From assembly GCA_030628225.1 (NCBI GenBank), contig DAOVRJ010000058.1, positions 1 through 11,149 on the forward strand: 11,149 nucleotides of DNA, given 5' to 3'. Below are positions 6,002 to 11,149 of the stretch, one piece after another. The notes beneath the pieces were generated by a model that worked only from the letters and a program-made list of their open reading frames with translations, searched no databases and was not told the DNA's origin. Source of the stretch: Candidatus Zixiibacteriota bacterium. GTDB taxonomy: Bacteria; SM23-81. Every line of letters starts with the position of its first letter. Position 1 is the stretch's first letter. Made by a program: the position numbers and the translations under genes.

Positions 6002-6030
6002 AGAATAGCTTAAGTTGTAGCAGATAACAA
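6002..6030 (-). promoter_or_regulatory. Candidate sigma-70 promoter of the fibre operon
   Basis: On the minus strand TTGTTA (6030-6025) and TATTCT (6007-6002) are separated by 17 bases. Each matches four of six consensus positions. Transcription would start near 5995, giving a leader of about 105 bases before the major subunit. Suggestive only. Confidence 0.35.
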
Positions 6031-6111
6031 GCGAATCAGCTTTTCCGCAATAAGATGAAGCGATTAAATTAGGTTGAGATTAAACAGACAGGAAAATGCG
6101 CACATAGTACC

Positions 6112-6283
6112 CATTGTAAATTGCGAAACCTTTCATGCATTTTGAGAGGTCTAGAAAAAGCAAAGGCAGTATTACAACTGATTCTGTCCGCTGGTGTCTG
6201 AAGGTCATCGCAATTTGTAGGGCACCTTTCGAATTTTGATAGATTAAGGAAAAGCAACGGTAGGGTGACGCTGATTATGTCTG
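6112..6283. repeat. Degenerate direct repeat, two copies about 96 bases apart
   Basis: The copy at about 6112-6190 and the copy at about 6208-6283 align over roughly 75 bases with small gaps. Shared blocks include CAT-G-AA-TTG, ACCTTTC, TTTTGA-AG, AAAAGCAA-GG-AG and CTGATT-TGTC-G. This fills much of the 480-base gap (5891-6370) between the divergent operons. An open frame crosses it on the minus strand (6350-6069), but its composition and lack of a usable SD do not support a gene. The remainder of the gap holds the boxes and promoters listed separately; I see nothing else in it. Confidence 0.45.
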
Positions 6284-6306
6284 GTTCAGAGATGGAGCAG
6301 AACCCC

Positions 6307-6335
6307 TTGACTTTCCCACCACTTTTTATTAGCTT
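6307..6335 (+). promoter_or_regulatory. Weak candidate promoter for the plus-strand operon
   Basis: TTGACT (6307-6312), a 17-base spacer and TAGCTT (6330-6335) lie about 36 bases before the ATG of the hydrolase gene. The -35 is good, the -10 poor. It is the only reasonable pair I see in the last 60 bases of the gap. Confidence 0.3.
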
Positions 6336-6370
6336 AACATTCGACCTCATTTACAAAGAAAGGGACATCT

Positions 6371-7144
6371 ATGGCAAAAGTGACCATCATCGGATCGGCC
6401 TCCGGCATGCCCGTGGCCACCCGGGCCCACGCCTCCTTTTTATTGGAGATGGAGGAAATTTCCTATCTGTTCGACGTGGGCGAGGGCTGTGCCTCATCCC
6501 TGCTGCGCTGCGGTGTAAACCACGACAGGATCTTCGCGGCCTTCATCAGCCATATGCACCCGGATCACTGCATTGGTCTGCCCATGCTTCTGCAGATGAT
6601 GCACCTGAGCGGGCGTGAGCATCCCCTGACGGTTTACCTCCCCGCCGAGGCCGTATCTGCTACCCGTGAATATCTGGACGCGCTGTATGTTTCCCTGGAT
6701 AAGCTGCCCTTCGAGCTTAAGCTGGAGCCCATCCGGCCCAATCCCATTTACCGGGATGCCGAGCTGACCGTATCCGCTTTTCAGAATTGCCATCTGGAGG
6801 GTTATAAGCAATGGGCCGCCGAATGCCATCCGCAGAGCCACCTGGAGTCTTACAGCTTCGTGATCATAGCCGATGGTAAAAGGCTGGTCTACTCGGGAGA
6901 TGTTGGCGGGATCGATGACCTGAAGGATGTGCTGGCTCAGCCCGATCTGCTGATCACCGAGTGCATGCATATGGACCCCGAAGAGCTGATGGCCTGTTTG
7001 GTCGAGAAACAGGTATCCAGGGTCGTTCTCACCCACCTGCCGGTGGAGTTGGAGGGCAAAGAGCCTTATCTGCTGCAGTTAGCGCAGAAGCACGGGGTCG
7101 AGAATCTCCTGGTGGCCCATGATGGACTCAGCATTCACCTGTGA
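6371..7144 (+). CDS. RNase Z-like metallo-beta-lactamase-fold hydrolase
   Basis: A 257-residue cytoplasmic protein, no signal peptide. All metal ligands of the RNase Z/ElaC-type branch are present: HMHPDH at 61-66 (H-x-H-x-D-H), H141 in QNCH, D177 in YSGDVGG and H222 in LTHLP. The N-terminal GSASGMP and FDVGEG (34-39) match the family's first strands. The protein is shorter than typical RNase Z (about 300), and I do not see the extended exosite arm needed for tRNA 3' processing, so the substrate is uncertain; it could cleave a phosphodiester or an ester. The start ATG at 6371 has AAAGGGA about six bases upstream. It is the first gene of the plus-strand group and nearly abuts queH, with an overlap if the longer queH start is used. 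Fold and two-metal site are sure, the reaction is not. Confidence 0.85.
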   Translation: MAKVTIIGSASGMPVATRAHASFLLEMEEISYLFDVGEGCASSLLRCGVNHDRIFAAFISHMHPDHCIGLPMLLQMMHLSGREHPLTVYLPAEAVSATREYLDALYVSLDKLPFELKLEPIRPNPIYRDAELTVSAFQNCHLEGYKQWAAECHPQSHLESYSFVIIADGKRLVYSGDVGGIDDLKDVLAQPDLLITECMHMDPEELMACLVEKQVSRVVLTHLPVELEGKEPYLLQLAQKHGVENLLVAHDGLSIHL

Positions 7145-7184
7145 TGGGCCGGCTTCGGCCAGAGGCCCTTTAGCGGAGCGTGGC

Positions 7185-7811
7185 GTGAAGCGTCGGGGTG
7201 ACCGAAAGACCGGTTTCCAACAGAGTCTGCTGCTGCATGTCTGCTGTGCCCCATGCGCCGCTGGTGTCATCGACGTTTTGGGGGAGGAGTTCGAGCTCAC
7301 CGCCTTTTTCTACAATCCCAACATCTATCCGCCCGGTGAGCATTTCCGCAGAGCCGATCAGGTCCGGCGACTGTGCCGGCAACTGGGTGTGGAGATTATC
7401 GCCGGCGAGTACGATGCCCACCGCTGGTCCCGGCGGATGCGCGGACGGGGAGCGGACCGGGAGGGTGGGCCGCATTGTGCCGTTTGTTTCCAGATACGCC
7501 TGGCCCAAACGGCGGTGGTGGCCCAGGAACGGGGTTTCGATTATTTTGCCACCACCCTGACCATCAGCCCGCACAAGAGCGCCCGGATCATCAACCGGGT
7601 GGGGCAGAGAGTGGCCCGGGAACTGCGCACGAAGTTCTATCCGGCCGATTTCAAGAAGAGGGATGGTTTTAAGAAAAGCTGCCAGCTGAGCAGAAAATAC
7701 GGGCTTTACCGCCAGGATTACTGCGGCTGCATATACAGCCTCCGCGAGCGAGAGGAGAGGAAAGCCGGGAGATCTGATTCTACAAGGGCTGGAGCAAGGG
7801 GAGATGTGTGA
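7185..7811 (+). CDS. queH: Epoxyqueuosine reductase QueH
   Basis: Non-homologous alternative to QueG: reduces epoxyqueuosine to queuosine in tRNA, the last step of queuosine synthesis, in the cytoplasm. The family's cysteine set is complete: LLLHVCCAPC near the N-terminus, HCAVC in the middle (after REGG) and YCGC near the C-terminus, which bind an Fe-S cluster and a second metal. Other conserved stretches are AFFYNPNIYP, FDYFATTLTISPHKS and KKSCQLSRKYGLYRQDYCGC. I choose the GTG at 7185 (GGAG six bases upstream), giving about 208 residues, close to the usual size. An in-frame ATG at 7119 would add 22 unconserved residues and overlap the hydrolase gene, but cannot be excluded. The last 25 residues are a charged tail beyond the family core. 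No other queuosine gene is in the window. Confidence 0.92.
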   Translation: MKRRGDRKTGFQQSLLLHVCCAPCAAGVIDVLGEEFELTAFFYNPNIYPPGEHFRRADQVRRLCRQLGVEIIAGEYDAHRWSRRMRGRGADREGGPHCAVCFQIRLAQTAVVAQERGFDYFATTLTISPHKSARIINRVGQRVARELRTKFYPADFKKRDGFKKSCQLSRKYGLYRQDYCGCIYSLREREERKAGRSDSTRAGARGDV

Positions 7812-7873
7812 AGTTCGAGGGCATCGAGTACCTGGCCCGGTGTGGGTCTTCGGGGCATGGGTCCGCGGCCTGA
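7808..7873 (+). CDS. Possible 21-codon leader peptide or gene remnant
   Basis: A GTG at 7808 overlaps the queH stop (GTGA), the arrangement typical of coupled genes, and AAGGGGAG lies four bases upstream. It reads V/MKFEGIEYLARCGSSGHGSAA and stops at 7871-7873, 22 bases before galT. The first eleven residues look like the start of a normal protein and the rest does not. It might be a short coupled peptide or the stub of a deleted or frameshifted gene; it might equally be chance. Confidence 0.25.
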   Translation: MKFEGIEYLARCGSSGHGSAA

Positions 7874-7895
7874 ATTGGCAACCGGGGGAACGAGA

Positions 7896-8927
7896 ATGTC
7901 CGTGCTAAGACAGAACAGGGCCACAAAGAACTGGGTCATCGTGGCCGGGGAAAGATCCCGGCGTCCGGACGATTTCAAGATGGTGGAGACCGCAGAGCCG
8001 CTTCCAGCCCATGATCCGCTCTGTCCTTTTTGTACTGGGAACGAGTCGCAGACCCCTCCGGAGATCATGGCTCTGAGGAAACCCGGTTCACCGTCCAACG
8101 GCCCCGGCTGGCAGCTGCGGGTGGTGCCCAACAAGTTTCCGGCCCTCCAACCGGCGGGAGATCTGGAGCGCCGGGAGAAATACGATTTCTTCCGCGAGAT
8201 GGACGGTCTTGGGGCGCATGAGGTGATCATCGAGTCGCCGGCCCACAACGAGACCGTGGGCACCATGAGCTATGCAAAGGTGGAGCAGATCATCCTGACC
8301 TATCGGGATAGATACCTGCACCTGGAGAAAGATTCCCGGTTTCAGCTGGTGACCATTTTCCGGAACAACGGCCTGCGGGCCGGCACATCTCTGGCCCATC
8401 CTCATTCCCAGCTTATTGCCACGCCCATCGTGCCTGCCCGCACGCGCCACCTTCTGGAAGAGGCTATGCGGTACTACGATGACCGGGGCAGCTGTGTTTT
8501 CTGCGATATGATCCAGGAGGAGCTGAGGGCCAAAAAGCGGATAGTTCTGGAGACGGCGGACTTTGTGGCTTTCCAGCCCTTCGCCTCCCGGGTGCCTTTT
8601 GAGACCTGGATCCTTCCCCAAAAGCATGATGCCTCTTTCGGCAATATCTCTGTTGCGAAGGCTAAAAAATGTGCCCGAGTTCTGCGCCGGATCCTGGGCT
8701 CTCTGCACCGGCTTCTGGGGAACCTCGACTATAACTACGTCATCTGTACCGTGCCTTTCAAGGATGCCGACGAGAACTACTACCATTGGCACATCGAGAT
8801 CTTGCCCCGGCTGACCACCCCGGCCGGGTTCGAGCTGGGCTCGGGAATCTACATCACCGTCGCCTTTCCGGAGGAAACGGCCAGGTATTTAGTTCGGGCC
8901 ATTGAAGATGGGGGCCGGGAGGGATGA
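7896..8927 (+). CDS. galT: Galactose-1-phosphate uridylyltransferase (GalT)
   Basis: Transfers UMP between UDP-glucose and galactose-1-phosphate in the Leloir pathway, or acts as a related hexose-1-phosphate nucleotidyltransferase, in the cytoplasm. The 343-residue protein, of normal family length, shows the HIT-superfamily catalytic motif HPHSQ (168-172), where the second His is the nucleophile. It also has zinc-type cysteine pairs CPFC (43-46) and CVFC (200-203), the N-terminal RQNRATKNWVIVAGERSRRP and a C-terminal HWHIEILPR (from 297). I choose the ATG at 7896 because MSVLRQNRATKNW is the usual family start and GGGGGAA lies about six bases upstream; an in-frame ATG at 7842 would add 18 atypical residues. 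The TGA overlaps the next start (ATGA). No galK or galE is present, so the substrate may be a different hexose phosphate. Confidence 0.93.
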   Translation: MSVLRQNRATKNWVIVAGERSRRPDDFKMVETAEPLPAHDPLCPFCTGNESQTPPEIMALRKPGSPSNGPGWQLRVVPNKFPALQPAGDLERREKYDFFREMDGLGAHEVIIESPAHNETVGTMSYAKVEQIILTYRDRYLHLEKDSRFQLVTIFRNNGLRAGTSLAHPHSQLIATPIVPARTRHLLEEAMRYYDDRGSCVFCDMIQEELRAKKRIVLETADFVAFQPFASRVPFETWILPQKHDASFGNISVAKAKKCARVLRRILGSLHRLLGNLDYNYVICTVPFKDADENYYHWHIEILPRLTTPAGFELGSGIYITVAFPEETARYLVRAIEDGGREG

Positions 8928-10459
8928 GAGTACCATTTTACAACGGTCCTTTTCTATATTGCGACTACTGGGCCAGCGTTCTGGGGCTCAGGGGTTTGGT
9001 GAACCCGCGACTTCTGGAGCGGGGAGCCATCTCCCTGGGGCAGTTCAAAAACGGCCTGGATCGGCCTCAGGCCGGATTGCCCAAACTGCGGTATTATCTG
9101 ATCACCTTTCTGGCCGGCCCCCTTTTTTTGACCTATCACCTGGCTGCCCAGCTGGGCTTTGCCCTGCGCAGCCGGACTAAGGTGGACACCACTTTTCGCG
9201 AAGCCCTGGCCAAATTTCAGCTCTCTCTGGCCCAGGACCGTGACGACAGACGATATGTTCGTGTGACCGGCGACCGGGAAGGTCTGCATCAAAGGCTGCT
9301 GAACCCTGATAAGATGAGCGTCGTCACCAGCCTTTTCTATCCCACCTACAAGGTGTTCATCGCCTCTCTGCTCACCGTTCTGCTCACCGTGATCCTGATT
9401 CCGCTGCTTAATAACATCAATTTTCTCTCAGCCATCATGCCTTTTTTCGAGGCCCTGACCTATCCGCTGCTCTTTGTGATTCTGTATCTTATTTTCCGGG
9501 ATCTGACGACCGCTTTTCTGGCCCCCATGCCCCTTTTTGCCGTTCGTTTCCTTTTGCGCCACTCGGGGACCATGCCCCCGGAGAATTGGGCTCCTTTTTT
9601 TCTGGGCATGGCTGGCTGTGCTCTGGTCTTCTACCTGGCGGAATGGTTTTTTATCCCCCGGCCCCTTCCGCCCACTCTTTTCCTTTATGTCAATGATCCC
9701 CAGGACCCCAATTTTCCCTACCGGCCGGAGCATGCTCCCTACTGGCTCCGGGGACGGCATTACTGGGTATGGCGTTTTGTGACCCTCTTTCCGGCGGAGC
9801 TCAACAAACCGTGGGAGCCGGACTGGGAGCGGCTGGAGATATGGATTCGGGCCGACGAGGGCGAGCAGATGGGCATGATCGAGTGGCTGGTTACCGATGT
9901 TCACTACCGGGAGCTGTGGATCGACTATGGGCGAATGGTGCCGGAGAAGGAAAAGAGGTCTCATCGGCAGTGGCTGTCGCGGCACTGGCAGGATGGAGAC
10001 AAGAGAGGGGCCTGGCTCATCGAGGCGGATGCGCATCTGGTGTATCACTCTCAATTTGTCCGGGGAATCTTCCCCATGCACCTGGAGCGGGGTTGGGTGC
10101 GGCAGCGCCTGTGGGAGCTGATCAGATCGGCGAGGACATACCGGGCCCGGGACAGGCGCCAGGATTTCCTGAAGGTTCTGCGGGACATGGAGGTATCCGG
10201 TGAGGTGGTGCTGGGGGAGATCCCCGAACATCTGCGCAAATTCAGCCTGCGTGAGCTACTGTCCATACCCTGGGATTACTGGCGGTATCCGGAGGGGGCT
10301 ACATCGGCGAAGATCTCATATCTGTATGCTGCGGATAGCTGGCCAGAAAAAAGGCTGGTCAGGGCCAGCGAGCCCAGGCTGCAGATTAAAGAGATCGCCC
10401 GCCGGGGCAAACGGGATCAAACCCAGATCGACCAGACCATCCCAGGTGATGGCCGGTAA
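8924..10459 (+). CDS. Unrecognised multi-pass membrane protein with aromatic-rich C-terminal domain
   Basis: I do not recognise this 511-residue protein. It has no cleavable signal peptide. Membrane segments are likely at about 57-80, 144-163, 175-193 and 222-243, with a further hydrophobic stretch near 199-210. A polar loop (82-140) follows the first segment. From about 245 onward the protein is soluble and very rich in Trp, Tyr and Arg, for example YWLRGRHYWVWRFVTLFP and the region 300-335. The C-terminal 20 residues are polar. The ATG overlaps the galT stop by four bases and GGGAGGG sits just upstream, so it is co-translated with galT; the TrkA-C-like membrane gene follows 38 bases later. 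Context hints at sugar-nucleotide or envelope metabolism or at a partner of the following transporter-like protein, but no catalytic motif supports either. Confidence 0.8.
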   Translation: MRVPFYNGPFLYCDYWASVLGLRGLVNPRLLERGAISLGQFKNGLDRPQAGLPKLRYYLITFLAGPLFLTYHLAAQLGFALRSRTKVDTTFREALAKFQLSLAQDRDDRRYVRVTGDREGLHQRLLNPDKMSVVTSLFYPTYKVFIASLLTVLLTVILIPLLNNINFLSAIMPFFEALTYPLLFVILYLIFRDLTTAFLAPMPLFAVRFLLRHSGTMPPENWAPFFLGMAGCALVFYLAEWFFIPRPLPPTLFLYVNDPQDPNFPYRPEHAPYWLRGRHYWVWRFVTLFPAELNKPWEPDWERLEIWIRADEGEQMGMIEWLVTDVHYRELWIDYGRMVPEKEKRSHRQWLSRHWQDGDKRGAWLIEADAHLVYHSQFVRGIFPMHLERGWVRQRLWELIRSARTYRARDRRQDFLKVLRDMEVSGEVVLGEIPEHLRKFSLRELLSIPWDYWRYPEGATSAKISYLYAADSWPEKRLVRASEPRLQIKEIARRGKRDQTQIDQTIPGDGR

Positions 10460-10497
10460 AACATATTCCTTTTTTTAGGTCAAGGGAGGTGGACTGA

Positions 10498-11149
10498 TTG
10501 CACATTACGCTGCTGTTTTTCTTCATTGTCATCTCCTTTCTGATCGTCAGGGTGGGAGCCGTGGCCTTGGAGCTGACCGGGCTGGAAAGGAATAAGGCGC
10601 TCTTTCAAGCTCTTTCCGCCTTCACCGGGACGGGGTTCACCACCCGGGAGTCGGAGATGATCGTCAGCAATCACCAGCGGCGGAGGGTCGTGACCATCCT
10701 GATGGTTCTGGGCAATGCCGGCATCGTTTCCGTTATCGCCACTTTTGTTCTCTCCATGGTTAGCTCCGGGGGCGTCTGGAGGCCATCGCTGAAGTTGGTC
10801 GGGATCGCCCTCTTCGTCCTGGCCTTTTTCTGGCTCGTCTCGCGGGAGAGGATCATCGGCGCCCTGACCGACAAGATCAGGCAGAAACTGGTGTCCCACA
10901 TGGATCTGGAGAGAGTCACCGTTGAGGAGATTCTCCATCAGGCCCGCGGGTATGGCATCGCCATCGTGGGAGTTTCCAAGTTGAGCAAACTCGCCGGGAT
11001 CACCCTGGCCAGATCGGGTCTTCGGGAACAGGGGATCACGGTGCTTTCCATCGAGCGCGATGGTATGCCCATTGCCATTCCCTCAGCCCAGGAGGAGATC
11101 CACGCCAACGACCGCCTGGTCTGCTATGGCCTGTTGAAGAGCATCCAGG
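10498..11149 (+). CDS. Membrane protein with TGTGFTT motif and TrkA-C-like domain (3' end cut by window)
   Basis: The frame is open from a TTG at 10498 to the window end (217 codons). The TTG follows directly after an in-frame TGA and has GGGAGGT seven bases upstream; no ATG exists further up, so the rare start is well supported. Hydrophobic segments lie at about 2-25, 66-89 and 98-115. Between the first two is SAFTGTGFTTRESE (40-53), resembling the glycine-containing pore segments of K+ uptake proteins. From about 150 a soluble domain begins; GITLARSGLREQGITVLSIE followed by GMPIAIPSAQEEIHANDRLVCYG matches the TrkA-C/RCK_C pattern, which binds small ligands in K+ transport regulators. I know this as a family of small TrkA-C membrane proteins of unknown exact function. 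A link to potassium or other cation movement is inferred. The reverse-strand frames here are not genes. Confidence 0.75.
   Translation, partial: MHITLLFFFIVISFLIVRVGAVALELTGLERNKALFQALSAFTGTGFTTRESEMIVSNHQRRRVVTILMVLGNAGIVSVIATFVLSMVSSGGVWRPSLKLVGIALFVLAFFWLVSRERIIGALTDKIRQKLVSHMDLERVTVEEILHQARGYGIAIVGVSKLSKLAGITLARSGLREQGITVLSIERDGMPIAIPSAQEEIHANDRLVCYGLLKSIQ

Noticed and set aside
6069-6350. Reverse-strand open frame of 93 codons in the intergenic gap
   Set aside because: It runs across the degenerate direct repeat, has unusual composition and no convincing SD. Repeat DNA is the simpler explanation.
7842-7895. Longer N-terminus for GalT from the ATG at 7842
   Set aside because: The extra 18 residues are Gly/Pro-rich and not family-like; the ATG at 7896 has a better SD and the usual family start.
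9428-10231. Long reverse-strand open frame of 267 codons opposite the 511-residue protein gene
   Set aside because: Pro/Gln/His-rich composition typical of the complement of a GC-rich gene; the plus-strand frame is coupled to galT and has clear membrane segments.
10480-10938. Reverse-strand open frame of 152 codons at the right end
   Set aside because: It is the complement of the TrkA-C-like gene, which has an SD, membrane segments and a recognisable domain.

Overview
The window looks like a chromosomal piece of a Gram-negative, probably uncultivated bacterium. It encodes an outer-membrane beta-barrel with a periplasmic chaperone and secreted subunits, and most genes have good Shine-Dalgarno sequences. 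The style of the intergenic DNA (7- and 9-base tandem repeats, GTAGGGG-type palindromes) and the gene set are compatible with a deltaproteobacterial/Desulfobacterota-like or candidate-phylum genome. No single gene settles the taxonomy.

Left part (1-1202): a patch of two alternating 7-base-period repeats; a small Mpv17/PMP22-like membrane protein (268-804, +); then a 398-base convergent intergenic region holding a 9-base tandem repeat, two palindromes that share the lead-in TCTGTAGG, a third stem-loop and a probable terminator.

Middle (1203-6030, all minus strand): the most interesting part, a four-gene operon read from right to left. It has a major secreted subunit (5890-5390), a second secreted subunit (5296-4835, with a disrupted signal-peptide frame), a two-domain Ig-like periplasmic chaperone candidate (4819-4001) and a 933-residue usher-like outer-membrane barrel with two beta-sandwich domains before the barrel and two after it (4004-1203). 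Gene order, domain layout, the ATGA overlap between chaperone and barrel genes, and a hairpin terminator just after the major subunit all mimic chaperone-usher pilus operons. None of the proteins reads as a canonical PapD, FimD or Csu member to me. I infer a non-canonical surface-fibre assembly system. Upstream, a candidate promoter is followed by three copies of TCCAAAA spaced exactly 22 bases apart.

Between the halves (5891-6370) lies 480 bases of non-coding DNA with those sites and a degenerate direct repeat.

Right part (6371-11149, all plus strand, visibly GC-richer): an RNase Z-like metallo-beta-lactamase-fold hydrolase, QueH (epoxyqueuosine reductase), GalT (galactose-1-phosphate uridylyltransferase), an unrecognised 511-residue membrane protein whose start overlaps the galT stop, and the first 217 codons of a membrane protein with a TGTGFTT motif and a TrkA-C-like domain that runs off the end. 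This is a housekeeping-type operon and shows no clear functional tie to the fibre locus.
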